Assembly (NCBI RefSeq): GCF_037996765.1
Contig: NZ_JBBNAD010000001.1
Location: 141,543 to 205,542 of the forward strand
Length of the DNA stretch: 64,000 bases
Direction: 5' to 3'
Source of the DNA: Bdellovibrio sp. GT3
GTDB lineage: Bacteria; Bdellovibrionota; Bdellovibrionia; Bdellovibrionales; Bdellovibrionaceae
Part shown: one piece after another, positions 27,494-35,707 of the stretch
Numbering within the stretch: the stretch's first letter is position 1
Layout of the letters: each line of letters opens with the position of its first letter
Notes under the pieces: generated by a model
What the model saw: only the letters and a program-made list of their open reading frames with translations
The model's database searches: none
What the model was told of the DNA's origin: nothing
Program-made: the position numbers and the translations under genes

Positions 27494-28098
27494 TGGCAAT
27501 CTTTAAACCGGGCGAGAGACATCGCTATCATAATATTTTGAGCAAGCGTAAAGGGAAGCGTGGCGTGACGGCAGTTCTGTCTTTGACAGCGATGGTCGAC
27601 ATGTTTACGGTTCTCGTGATCTTCCTTCTTCAAAACTACAATACGACGGGTGACATTCTTTACATGCCAAAGGAAGTAACGCTTCCTAAGGCAGCCAGCG
27701 TAAAAGAATTGAAACCGGCTCACGTAGTGACGATCTCCAACAAGGAAATCGTTTTGGACAGGGATGTGGTTGCCACTTTTGATGAAGTTCAGGCAACAGG
27801 TGCAGATGACTGGAATATTCCTAAGTTGAAGGAGCAGTTGACTGCAGCTTTGGCAAAAAGCAAAGCAGAACACGAAGCGAAACTGCAAAACAAAATCAGA
27901 AATGCTGTTGATCAAACAAAAGGTCAAAGCAATAACCCTGAGGATGATAATGCATGGAGCAAAGTGACCATCCAGGCCGATAAGGGTATGGATTTCCTGA
28001 CTGTGAAAAAGGTAATGTTCACAGTGACGGAAGCTGGTGCCGGCGAAATCAATTTCGCGGTGATCAAAAACTCTAACCAGTCGACTTCTACCCAATAG
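27493..28098 (+). CDS. ExbD/TolR-type stator protein (second)
   Basis: The product has 201 residues. A basic start of about 25 residues is followed by the membrane segment TAMVDMFTVLVIFLLQNY, which has the conserved Asp. The periplasmic part is longer than in the first copy and contains a charged helical insertion near residues 105-150. It is probably the partner of the shorter ExbD-type protein in a heteromeric stator. A hairpin overlaps its stop codon and precedes the Lpt genes, so the gliding-type transcript may end or be processed there. Confidence 0.87.
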   Translation: MAIFKPGERHRYHNILSKRKGKRGVTAVLSLTAMVDMFTVLVIFLLQNYNTTGDILYMPKEVTLPKAASVKELKPAHVVTISNKEIVLDRDVVATFDEVQATGADDWNIPKLKEQLTAALAKSKAEHEAKLQNKIRNAVDQTKGQSNNPEDDNAWSKVTIQADKGMDFLTVKKVMFTVTEAGAGEINFAVIKNSNQSTSTQ

Positions 28099-28109
28099 TT
28101 TGGGTAGAA
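28086..28109 (+). promoter_or_regulatory. Hairpin at the glt-lpt boundary over the lptC ribosome-binding site
   Basis: The perfect 10-base arms TTCTACCCAA (28086-28095) and TTGGGTAGAA (28100-28109) enclose four bases. The left arm is the end of the ExbD-type gene, and the stop codon is in the loop. The right arm holds GGGTAG, the only ribosome-binding candidate for the ATG at 28117. No T run follows. Confidence 0.5.
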
Positions 28110-28116
28110 TCGCTAC

Positions 28117-29139
28117 ATGGCCAAGTTCAAGAACCTCATTTTTACAGCACTTTTAGTTTTGTTATTCGTTGAGGTTCTTATTGTCTTTCCTCAAAAACTT
28201 GAACACGAAGACGATGCTCAGGTTCAAGCACGCGTAGAACTCCAGGAAAAAAGAAAAAAAGAGCTCGAAGAACTGGGTAAAGATGCCCAGCAAAAACCGG
28301 CAGGTGGCACCATGGCGGATCAGCGCATGGGTGGTGTGCATTTGGTGGAAAGCCAAAAAGGTCAAAGAGACTGGGAGCTGTTTTCTGAATCAGCCGAAGG
28401 CAGTCAGGGCAGCGGCAACTGGAAGCTTAAAAAAGTCCGCGTATTCTTTTATAATCAGGAAAAAGTTGAATTCACCGCAACTGGTGATGAGGGCACGATC
28501 GATGCGGCCTCAAAAGATTTGAAGATCGAGGGCAATGTTATCACCCGGTCAGAGAATGGCTATGTTTTCAAAACTCCCGGGATCTCGTACTCTTCAGTTA
28601 AAAGACTCATCGAGAGCCCCGAGACAGTTTATATGGAAGGACCTGCAGACAGCACCGGCGGCGGCATGATCGTTCGTGGTCGCAGCATGCAGGTTTTCGT
28701 GGATCAGTCCAAGATGGTCATTCGGGAAAAGGTCACGGCCACAAAGTCCATGAGTCAGGGCAAGCGCTTTGAGATTGATGCCGATGGCGCAGAATTTAGT
28801 GGAAAAAACAATACGGCGCGGTTTTTAGGCGCGGTTCGAATGAACTACGATGGAATGAGATTGGAAGGCCCTGAGGCCAGCTTCCTATATGATCGCGGCG
28901 CAAATATTTTGAGTACCATCAGCATCATGGGGGGCGTGAAAGTCAGTGATGCGGATAAGTTTGCGACGGCAGATGTCGTAAACCTGGACCTTTTGGCAAA
29001 TAAATATGTATTCAAGGGGAAACCCAAGGTCATTCAGAACAACGATGAGCTGAGTGGCGAGGAAATCATCTTTCTCGATGGCGGGAAAAAGGTTAAAGTT
29101 GAAAGAGTACGCGCCAAGATGGAGAGCATGGACAAATGA
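28117..29139 (+). CDS. LPS export protein, LptC domain fused to LptA-like domain
   Basis: The product has 340 residues. One membrane segment lies at about residues 5-23. A charged coiled stretch (30-65) is followed by repeated short strands and turns. Residues about 75-210 fit the LptC domain ([26 protein letters not shown]). Residues 215-335 fit the OstA/LptA beta-jellyroll repeat ([52 protein letters not shown]). LptC and LptA are usually separate proteins of about 190 and 180 residues that bridge LPS from the inner-membrane ATPase to the outer membrane. No separate lptA lies between this gene and lptB, which supports a fusion. Its last four bases overlap lptB. Confidence 0.8.
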   Translation: MAKFKNLIFTALLVLLFVEVLIVFPQKLEHEDDAQVQARVELQEKRKKELEELGKDAQQKPAGGTMADQRMGGVHLVESQKGQRDWELFSESAEGSQGSGNWKLKKVRVFFYNQEKVEFTATGDEGTIDAASKDLKIEGNVITRSENGYVFKTPGISYSSVKRLIESPETVYMEGPADSTGGGMIVRGRSMQVFVDQSKMVIREKVTATKSMSQGKRFEIDADGAEFSGKNNTARFLGAVRMNYDGMRLEGPEASFLYDRGANILSTISIMGGVKVSDADKFATADVVNLDLLANKYVFKGKPKVIQNNDELSGEEIIFLDGGKKVKVERVRAKMESMDK

Positions 29140-29858
29140 GTATTCTGACCATCAAAGAAATTTCAAAGAGCTTTAAAAAACGCAAAGTCGTTAACGGAGC
29201 CTCGTTTTCGGTTGAGTCCGGGCAGGTCGTGGGTCTTTTGGGTCCCAACGGGGCTGGTAAGACGACTTCGTTTTACATGGTCGTGGGGATCATTCAACCC
29301 GATAACGGCGTGATCCATCTGGATGACGAGGATATCACCAAAGAGCCCATGTATAAACGGGCTCGGGTGGGACTTAGCTACCTGGCGCAAGAACCCAGTA
29401 TTTTTCGTAAACTGACTGTGGCCGAGAACATCACTGTGGCTCTTGAAGCCCACGGTTTTAGCGGTGCCCAGCGTGCGGAACGCTTGGAACTGTTGATCTC
29501 TGAGCTGCGCATTGGACATATCCGTGACAGCTATGGATATGCTTTGTCGGGTGGTGAGCGTCGCCGTGTGGAGATTGCTCGCGCTTTGGCGGGAGAGCCC
29601 AAGTTCCTTCTGCTGGATGAGCCCTTTGCGGGTATCGATCCAATTGCGGTCGGTGACATCCAGAATATCATCCGCGAACTTAAGGCCAAAGGTATAGGAG
29701 TTCTCATTACGGATCATAACGTTCGTGAGACTTTAGGTATTTGCGACTATGCTTATATACTAAAGGACGGAGCAATTCAGGTCAGCGGAAGTGCTGACGA
29801 AATCACTCAATCTGAATTGGCCCGCAAATTCTATCTTGGTGAGAATTTTAGACTGTAA
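29136..29858 (+). CDS. lptB: LPS export ABC transporter ATP-binding protein
   Basis: LptB is the cytosolic ATPase that powers LPS extraction by LptFG. At 240 residues it has the standard length. Walker A is GPNGAGKTT, the Q-loop region is YLAQEPSIF, the signature is [15 protein letters not shown], Walker B is [13 protein letters not shown] and the H-loop is ITDHNVRET. The [14 protein letters not shown] segment is characteristic of LptB. The ATGA overlap with the preceding LptC-LptA gene indicates coupling. rpoN follows after 31 bases, a common pairing. Confidence 0.96.
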   Translation: MSILTIKEISKSFKKRKVVNGASFSVESGQVVGLLGPNGAGKTTSFYMVVGIIQPDNGVIHLDDEDITKEPMYKRARVGLSYLAQEPSIFRKLTVAENITVALEAHGFSGAQRAERLELLISELRIGHIRDSYGYALSGGERRRVEIARALAGEPKFLLLDEPFAGIDPIAVGDIQNIIRELKAKGIGVLITDHNVRETLGICDYAYILKDGAIQVSGSADEITQSELARKFYLGENFRL

Positions 29859-29889
29859 CGCTTTGGCGCGTTTTTCAGAAAGGTAAACA

Positions 29890-31329
29890 ATGGCTCTTCG
29901 ACAGACCATGAACCTGAGTCAATCTCTGGTCATCACACCGCAGCTTCAACAGGCCATCAAACTGTTGCAGATGTCGCGTATGGAACTGGAGTCAGCGGTG
30001 CGTTCTGAATTAGAGGAAAATCCGATTCTTGAAGAAGCAGAGCAACTGAAAGAGGAAGATCTCCAGCGTACAAAGGAAGCCGCTGACGAAGTCGGCGACG
30101 GTGCCGGAGAGACGGCCAACGAACAGATTTCCCAGGATCCGCAAAAACAAGATGAGTTTGAGTGGGAATCCTATATTGAGCAAAATCAAAAACCTCCTCA
30201 GTCCGGCATGGCTGGCTCTGAAGAGATCATGAACTATGAAAACGTCATCACTGCTTCTCAAACCTTGCACGATCACCTTTACTGGCAAGTGAAAATGAAT
30301 GGCTTCTCTGAGGAAGAGGAGCGCGCAGCTGATGCGATTATCGGTGCGATTGATGATGACGGTTATTTCAAAGTTTCTATCGACCAACTTGCCGAAGAAG
30401 AGAAGTTGGACAAGGGGTTGTTGGAAGACACCCTGACCCTGATTCATGAGTTTGATCCTCCGGGTGTTGGGGCTCGTGACCTTAAAGAATGTCTTTTGAT
30501 CCAGGCCAAGCATCTTGAGGAAGACACTCACGATCTGGTGAATTTGATCACGAATCATCTGAAAGATCTGGAAAAGAAGAATTACGAAGCCATTGCGAAA
30601 GCATTGGGGCGTGATATCGAAGACGTGGTTGATATGTGTAAGATCATCTACGCCATGGATCCAAAACCGGGTCGTGCCTTTGTTTCCAGCGACACTCACT
30701 ATGTGACACCGGATGTTTACGTTTACAAAGTTGGTGACGACTACGTGGTGTCTTTGAATGAAGACGGTTTGCCGCGTTTGAAAATTTCGAACTTTTATAA
30801 AAACATGCTGAAAAGTGGCAAAACCACGGGCGACAAAACTCAGGATTATATCCAGGAGAAATTGCGTTCAGCAGTTTGGTTGATTAAATCCATTCATCAA
30901 AGACAAAGAACGATTTATAAAGTTGCCGAGTCGATCGTAAAACATCAACGCGACTTCTTTGAAAAAGGTTCCGAGCATTTGAAACCGATGGTCTTGCGCG
31001 ATATCGCCAATGACATCGGGATGCATGAATCAACAGTCAGTCGTGTAACCACGGCGAAGTATGTTCACACCCCGCAGGGTATTTACGAACTGAAGTACTT
31101 CTTCAATTCCGGTATTGCGTCGGGTGACGGGGATTCATTGGCAAGTGAATCAGTGAAGGTGAAAATCAAGGACCTGGTTGCCAAGGAAGATCCAAAAAAT
31201 CCATTGTCAGATCAGAAGATCGTGGATTTGTTGAAAGTCGACGGTATTCAAATCGCCCGTCGTACTGTTGCCAAGTACCGTGATGTTTTGAAAATCCTTC
31301 CGTCTTCGCAAAGAAAGAAGTATTTCTAG
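29890..31329 (+). CDS. rpoN: RNA polymerase sigma-54 factor
   Basis: RpoN recognises -24/-12 promoters and needs AAA+ activators such as the FHA activator at 9.6-10.8 kb. The 479 residues start with the Gln-rich region I (LSQSLVITPQLQQAIKLLQMS). An acidic region II follows (about 45-110), then the core-binding region and a C-terminal DNA-binding part ending in the RpoN box (ARRTVAKYRDVL). A helix-turn-helix is seen around MHESTVSRVTTAKY. lptB-rpoN adjacency is widespread. A strong terminator follows. Confidence 0.97.
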   Translation: MALRQTMNLSQSLVITPQLQQAIKLLQMSRMELESAVRSELEENPILEEAEQLKEEDLQRTKEAADEVGDGAGETANEQISQDPQKQDEFEWESYIEQNQKPPQSGMAGSEEIMNYENVITASQTLHDHLYWQVKMNGFSEEEERAADAIIGAIDDDGYFKVSIDQLAEEEKLDKGLLEDTLTLIHEFDPPGVGARDLKECLLIQAKHLEEDTHDLVNLITNHLKDLEKKNYEAIAKALGRDIEDVVDMCKIIYAMDPKPGRAFVSSDTHYVTPDVYVYKVGDDYVVSLNEDGLPRLKISNFYKNMLKSGKTTGDKTQDYIQEKLRSAVWLIKSIHQRQRTIYKVAESIVKHQRDFFEKGSEHLKPMVLRDIANDIGMHESTVSRVTTAKYVHTPQGIYELKYFFNSGIASGDGDSLASESVKVKIKDLVAKEDPKNPLSDQKIVDLLKVDGIQIARRTVAKYRDVLKILPSSQRKKYF

Positions 31330-31355
31330 TACTGCACGCATAATTCAGATTACTG

Positions 31356-31388
31356 AAATCCCCGCGCGGCTCGTGCGGGGATTTTTAT
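31356..31388 (+). terminator. Rho-independent terminator of rpoN
   Basis: Arms AAATCCCCGC (31356-31365) and GCGGGGATTT (31375-31384) with a nine-base loop, followed by TTATTT. Confidence 0.9.
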
Positions 31389-31401
31389 TTGAGGAGTTGT
31401 C

Positions 31402-31899
31402 ATGGACCTGAAGAAGCTTATTACGGATGTCCCAAACTTTCCGCAAGAGGGGATTCTATTCCGGGACATGTCGCCGCTGTTGAAAAATCCTGAGGCCATG
31501 CACTACGTTTCACACAATCTCGTAAACGGAGTTGATTTATCGCAAGTGCAATATTTTGCGGGAATAGAATCCAGAGGGTTCATTTTGGCTGCTCATCTGG
31601 CGGCAACTCATGGGAAGGGCTTCATGCCCATTCGTAAAGCGGGCAAGTTACCCCCGCCCACGCGCCGACTTTCCTATGCTTTGGAGTACGGAACGGCCGA
31701 GATCGAGCTTCCAGTAGGGGGCGGAAAGATTATGATCGTGGATGATGTTTTGGCGACGGGCGGAACTTTGCAGGCAGCCATTGATTTAAGCACGATGGCT
31801 GGGTATACAGTGCAGGCAGTGGCGGTTCTGGTGAACCTGACCTTCCTGAACCAAATGAAGTTTAACGGCAAAGAGGTTTTTTCCCTTGTACAATATTAA
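31402..31899 (+). CDS. apt: Adenine phosphoribosyltransferase
   Basis: Apt salvages adenine with PRPP to give AMP in the cytosol. The 165 residues are near the usual 170. The start resembles the family (VPNFPQEGILFRDMSPLL), the substrate loop AGIESRGFILAA follows, and the PRPP-binding motif is MIVDDVLATGGTL. The ATG has GAGGAG upstream. Its 3' end overlaps a nucleosidase gene, which would supply adenine, so the pair forms a short salvage route. Confidence 0.95.
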   Translation: MDLKKLITDVPNFPQEGILFRDMSPLLKNPEAMHYVSHNLVNGVDLSQVQYFAGIESRGFILAAHLAATHGKGFMPIRKAGKLPPPTRRLSYALEYGTAEIELPVGGGKIMIVDDVLATGGTLQAAIDLSTMAGYTVQAVAVLVNLTFLNQMKFNGKEVFSLVQY

Positions 31900-32470
31900 T
31901 GACGTCGCACTTTTGATGGCACTTCCTCATGAATCCCAGAATGTTTTCGAAAATGAGAATATTCAGGTTCACTATACGGGTATCGGCAAAGTGAATGCCG
32001 CTTTGACCGCGATGGATGTCATTCATAAAACAAAATGCAAAGTCATTATTAACCTGGGAACTGCCGGCAGCGCTAAATTCAAAACTCACGAGCTGATTGA
32101 GGTTTCCTCTTTTGTTCAAAGGGACATGGATATCACTCCGTTGGGCTTCAAAGTCGGCGAAACTCCCTTTGATCCTATTCCGGGGCAAATTGATCTGATC
32201 CCGTATTTTGCGGAACTACCCCATGGAATCTGCAGTACCGGGGACAATTTTGAAACGGGCACTCCTAAGATTCCTTGTGACCTTGTTGATATGGAAGGCT
32301 ATGCAATTGCCAAGGTCTGCCGCAAGATGGGCGTGCAGCTGATTTCGCTTAAATACATCACGGATGGGGCAGACCATAACGCCCATAATGACTGGGCCGC
32401 GAACCTTTTACCGGGCGCTAAGAAATTACTCTATTTTTATCAGCGTATGGTTTCAGTTCCACCCAAATAA
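31886..32470 (+). CDS. Nucleosidase of the MTA/SAH nucleosidase superfamily
   Basis: The product has 194 residues, starting at TTG 31886 inside the end of apt. The family core is visible: YTGIGKVNAALTAMDVI, the phosphate/ribose loop VIINLGTAGS, the segment LVDMEGYAIAKVCRKM with the Met-Glu ribose contact, and the catalytic Asp in ITDGADHNA. The protein is shorter than typical MTA/SAH nucleosidase (about 230). Such enzymes release adenine from methylthioadenosine or S-adenosylhomocysteine. Coupling to apt suggests it feeds adenine to salvage. The exact substrate is not certain. Confidence 0.85.
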   Translation: MYNINDVALLMALPHESQNVFENENIQVHYTGIGKVNAALTAMDVIHKTKCKVIINLGTAGSAKFKTHELIEVSSFVQRDMDITPLGFKVGETPFDPIPGQIDLIPYFAELPHGICSTGDNFETGTPKIPCDLVDMEGYAIAKVCRKMGVQLISLKYITDGADHNAHNDWAANLLPGAKKLLYFYQRMVSVPPK

Positions 32471-32623
32471 CCCGACAAAATTTATTTTCTCAAAGTGAGA
32501 TTTTAAATTAACCGCAAATTTATTCCTCCGGTTCTCATTATAGAGCTCATCTTTGGTCCAGCAGGGCCGATAAGAAGTTCAGGAACACACTAGAAGGCCT
32601 TGAAAGGGGCTGGAGGAGATAAA

Positions 32624-32974
32624 ATGAAATTGAACACAACCTTTAAGCATCTTGATCACTCCGATTCACTTGTAACCTATACGGAACAGCGTATGGAGGA
32701 GATTGGTCAGTTTCTGCTTAGAGAGGGTTACGGGTCCGTTTACTTCAGCAAAACCAAGAATGAATTTTGTGTGGAGATTTCCGTAAACACCCGTGAGAAG
32801 TATTTTAAGGCCTCTTCGTTTGGTGTGGATGCCTATGCTGCTGTAGATGCCTGTGTGGACAAGCTTGAAAAGCAATTTTTGAAGACAGCCAAAATGTACA
32901 AGGATCACAAGAAGCCAGAGCTTTCCAAAGAAGGTCGTCTGAATCAGATGCTTCGCGTCCGCAAAGCAGCTTAA
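32624..32974 (+). CDS. hpf: Short ribosome hibernation promoting factor
   Basis: HPF binds the 30S subunit in non-growing cells and favours inactive ribosomes. The product has 116 residues, the short form without the extra dimerisation domain. It shows the family layout: LNTTFKHLDHSDSLVTYTEQ, a central strand with EFCVEISVNT, then the helix SFGVDAYAAVDACVDKLEKQ and a basic end. ATG 32624 follows GGAGGAG. In many proteobacteria hpf directly follows rpoN. Here apt and a nucleosidase gene lie between them. A perfect terminator follows. Confidence 0.94.
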   Translation: MKLNTTFKHLDHSDSLVTYTEQRMEEIGQFLLREGYGSVYFSKTKNEFCVEISVNTREKYFKASSFGVDAYAAVDACVDKLEKQFLKTAKMYKDHKKPELSKEGRLNQMLRVRKAA

Positions 32975-33000
32975 TGCAAAGTTGAAAAACAAATGTAATT

Positions 33001-33034
33001 AACAAAAGGTGGTCGATGACCACCTTTTGTTGTT
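33001..33034 (+). terminator. Strong terminator after hpf
   Basis: Perfect 14-base arms, AACAAAAGGTGGTC (33001-33014) and GACCACCTTTTGTT (33018-33031), with a three-base loop. The structure has T/A-rich outer ends, so it could act in both directions. Confidence 0.85.
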
Positions 33035-33044
33035 TAATGTGCTG

Positions 33045-34355
33045 ATGAAAAGCACCGAATCTGGCATTTTTTTTGGTAATTGGCTGTTTTCCTCTGTTGT
33101 GGAAGATGATGCGCTTACCAGGTCCTATAAGTATCGCCTGTTGGTAGCAATCACTCTGTTAACTGGTTTGTTCATGTGGATGTATGGCATCCTCTCTGTA
33201 GTTCTGGTCGTGGATAAGCGACTGGCAACCATTGGATTCACCTGCGCCTTAGTTCATGCATTCTGTCCGATGTGGTACAAGATCACTCGATCCATAACTT
33301 TTGCGACCTATGTGATGGTGGCCGCAGGAATGACCTTCCAGACTGCGTTTGCTTATTTTACCGGTGGATTTTTCGCTCCCACTTTATTCTGGATTGCGGT
33401 TTTACCGATGATCGTGGGCATTCTGACCAATAAGACCCACGCATTGACCTGGATATTTATCTGCGTTGCGGGTTATGCGCTCATGTTCCTTGCGCAGACC
33501 CGAGGCCTGGTGCCGCCAAACCAATTGTCAGAAGATGGCAAAGTCGTGGTTCAGTTTATGGTCGGCTTGGGGTTGATCGCTCTTGTTGGTGGATTCTCCT
33601 TGTTCTTCATTGAGCTGGGCTATTTTTATCACAATAAAATTTCCGCAAAGAACATGCAGATTCGCCAGCTGTTTCGTGCCATCACTCATGACATCCTGAA
33701 TCCTTTGGCGGTGGTGGAGATGACTCAAACCAGAATTCAAAATCGCGTACCGGAGTTGGAATCAGAGCTCAGTCACTCCAAGAAAATTATAGGCAATATT
33801 CGCAGCACAGTTGAGAACGCCCGTCACTTTGATGCCGCTGATTCGGGCCGAGTGGTGCTGAATATACTGCCAGTATCCATGAATGGTTTGTTGGAGTCGG
33901 TGTCAGTGTTATTTGCCGAGCGCTTTCGCGAAAAAAACCTGACCTTGGAAATCAGCGAGGAAGTGAAGTCTGCCTTCGTTTTAGGTGATGAGATCAGTTT
34001 ACGAACTCAGGTTGTCTGCAACGCCATCTCCAATGCGATCAAATTTAGCAATCCTGGCAGTAAAATTGAAGTGACCGGGGTTTCTCACGGCACTGAGTAT
34101 GAAGTGGTTATTAGGGACTACGGGGTGGGAATCCAGCCGGACCGCATTTCTCAATGGGAGCTTGCGGGGGCGCTGTCTTCCTCGCCAGGCACTTGGGGTG
34201 AAAAAGGGACTGGTTTTGGACTTTTACTCATGAAGCACTACCTCGATAAAGCTCATGGTCGTCTGCAGATACACAGCATATGTGATGGTTTAGACTCTGC
34301 CAGTCGTGGAACTCGGGTCAGTCTTTTCCTTAAGAAGGCCCCGGCAATTGGTTGA
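33045..34355 (+). CDS. Membrane-bound sensor histidine kinase (orphan)
   Basis: ATG 33045 is chosen because the longer frame starts inside the hpf terminator. The 436-residue protein has about six membrane segments in residues 30-200 and no obvious periplasmic sensor domain. The phosphoacceptor is His in FRAITHDILNPLAVVE (about 210-225). The ATPase part has N-box NAISNAIKFSNPGSK, G1 VIRDYGVGI and G2 KGTGFGLLLMKHY. No response-regulator gene is next to it, so its partner is unknown. The membrane part resembles the MASE-like sensors of other proteobacteria only loosely. Confidence 0.88.
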   Translation: MKSTESGIFFGNWLFSSVVEDDALTRSYKYRLLVAITLLTGLFMWMYGILSVVLVVDKRLATIGFTCALVHAFCPMWYKITRSITFATYVMVAAGMTFQTAFAYFTGGFFAPTLFWIAVLPMIVGILTNKTHALTWIFICVAGYALMFLAQTRGLVPPNQLSEDGKVVVQFMVGLGLIALVGGFSLFFIELGYFYHNKISAKNMQIRQLFRAITHDILNPLAVVEMTQTRIQNRVPELESELSHSKKIIGNIRSTVENARHFDAADSGRVVLNILPVSMNGLLESVSVLFAERFREKNLTLEISEEVKSAFVLGDEISLRTQVVCNAISNAIKFSNPGSKIEVTGVSHGTEYEVVIRDYGVGIQPDRISQWELAGALSSSPGTWGEKGTGFGLLLMKHYLDKAHGRLQIHSICDGLDSASRGTRVSLFLKKAPAIG

Positions 34356-34370
34356 CCCCCAAATTCGACT

Positions 34371-34447
34371 TTGATAGGTTGCGAGGCTGACTTAAAGTAC
34401 AGTCAATCAATCCTTGCTGCACTCTGCCCCGGTTAGTGTGCAGCAGC
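34371..34447 (+). promoter_or_regulatory. metK promoter candidate and leader hairpin
   Basis: TTGATA (34371-34376) and TAAAGT (34393-34398), 16 bases apart, form a fair promoter. Downstream, TTGCTGCAC (34414-34422) and GTGCAGCAG (34438-34446) form a nine-base stem with a 15-base loop. No known SAM riboswitch class could be recognised. Confidence 0.4.
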
Positions 34448-34470
34448 TTCGTCCATAAGGAAAAATAGAA

Positions 34471-35634
34471 GTGAAAAACTATCTTTTTACGAGTGAATCT
34501 GTTTCTGAAGGCCATCCGGATAAAATGGCCGATCAAATCTCTGATGGCATCCTGGATGCTATTCTGGCTCAAGACCCAAAAGGTCGTGTTGCCTGTGAGA
34601 CTTTGCTAACAACAGGTTTGATCGTTGTTGCTGGTGAAATCACGACTTCTGCAAAAGTGAACTTTTCAGAAGTGGCTCGTGATGTTGTTAAACGTATTGG
34701 TTATGACCATTCTGACAAGGGTTTTGACTACAAAACTTGCGCCGTGACGGTTGCAGTTGGCCAACAGTCTCCAGACATCGCTGTCGGTGTTAAGGAAACT
34801 CTGTCTGATGATCAAGGTGCCGGCGATCAAGGTTTGATGTTCGGTTACGCAGTTAACGAAACTCCAGAGTTGATGCCTCTATCCATCGCTATGTCTCACA
34901 GACTGGTTAAGGATTTGGCGACTCTTCGTAAAGCCAACAAAGTGGACTGGTTGCGCCCGGATGCTAAATCCCAAGTAACTGTTCAGTACGAAAACGGTAT
35001 CGCAAAACGCATCGATGCAGTGGTTATTTCCACTCAGCACGCTGACAGCGTTTCCAATGCGACAATCAAAGAATTCATCACTGAGGAGTTGATCAAAAAA
35101 TCAATCCCAGCTCAGTGGATCGACGCAAAAACCAAATTCTTCATCAATCCAACGGGCCGTTTCGTTACGGGTGGTCCAATGGGTGACGCTGGTTTGACCG
35201 GCCGTAAAATCATCGTGGACACTTACGGTGGTCACGGTGCCCATGGTGGTGGTGCATTCTCTGGGAAAGATCCTTCCAAAGTGGATCGCTCAGCTGCTTA
35301 CGCAGCTCGTCATATCGCTAAGAACATCGTTGGTGCAGGTTTGGCAGATCGCTGCTTGCTTCAAGTTGCTTACGCGATTGGTGTGGCTGAGCCGGTTTCC
35401 ATCACAGTAAACGATTTCGGTACAAGCAAAGTTGGCTCCGAAGTGCTTGAAAAAGCAGTTCGTCAGGTCTTTGACTTGCGCCCAGCTCGCATTACGAAGG
35501 ATTTGGACCTTTTGAGACCGATTTACTCTCAAACTGCTGCATACGGCCACTTCGGTCGTACTGAAGAAGGTTTCTCTTGGGAGAAATTGAACAAGGTTGA
35601 AGAGCTTAAAGCGGCTGTAAAGGGCCTGATCTAG
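34471..35634 (+). CDS. metK: S-adenosylmethionine synthetase
   Basis: MetK makes S-adenosylmethionine from ATP and methionine. The 387 residues match the family. The start is [20 protein letters not shown], the hexapeptide-like [15 protein letters not shown] is near residue 115, and [21 protein letters not shown] precedes the signature [16 protein letters not shown]. It starts at GTG 34471 with AAGGA upstream. A terminator separates it from lepA. The apt-linked nucleosidase 2.5 kb upstream may recycle its by-products. Confidence 0.98.
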   Translation: MKNYLFTSESVSEGHPDKMADQISDGILDAILAQDPKGRVACETLLTTGLIVVAGEITTSAKVNFSEVARDVVKRIGYDHSDKGFDYKTCAVTVAVGQQSPDIAVGVKETLSDDQGAGDQGLMFGYAVNETPELMPLSIAMSHRLVKDLATLRKANKVDWLRPDAKSQVTVQYENGIAKRIDAVVISTQHADSVSNATIKEFITEELIKKSIPAQWIDAKTKFFINPTGRFVTGGPMGDAGLTGRKIIVDTYGGHGAHGGGAFSGKDPSKVDRSAAYAARHIAKNIVGAGLADRCLLQVAYAIGVAEPVSITVNDFGTSKVGSEVLEKAVRQVFDLRPARITKDLDLLRPIYSQTAAYGHFGRTEEGFSWEKLNKVEELKAAVKGLI

Positions 35635-35665
35635 TTCCTTGATATTTCGAAATTTATTAATCATT

Positions 35666-35701
35666 GCGCCGAGTTGTCTCTAGCAACTCGGCGCTTCTTT
35701 T
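35666..35701 (+). terminator. Rho-independent terminator of metK
   Basis: Arms GCGCCGAGTTG (35666-35676) and CAACTCGGCGC (35684-35694) with a seven-base loop, then TTCTTTT. Confidence 0.9.
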
Positions 35702-35707
35702 ATAATA

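Noticed and set aside
30010..30699. 229-codon minus frame opposite rpoN
   Set aside because: Antisense to conserved regions of sigma-54, no own start signal.
34356..34470. SAM-II or SAM/SAH riboswitch before metK
   Set aside because: A stem-loop is present, but the conserved bases of the classes I know were not found, so no riboswitch is claimed.
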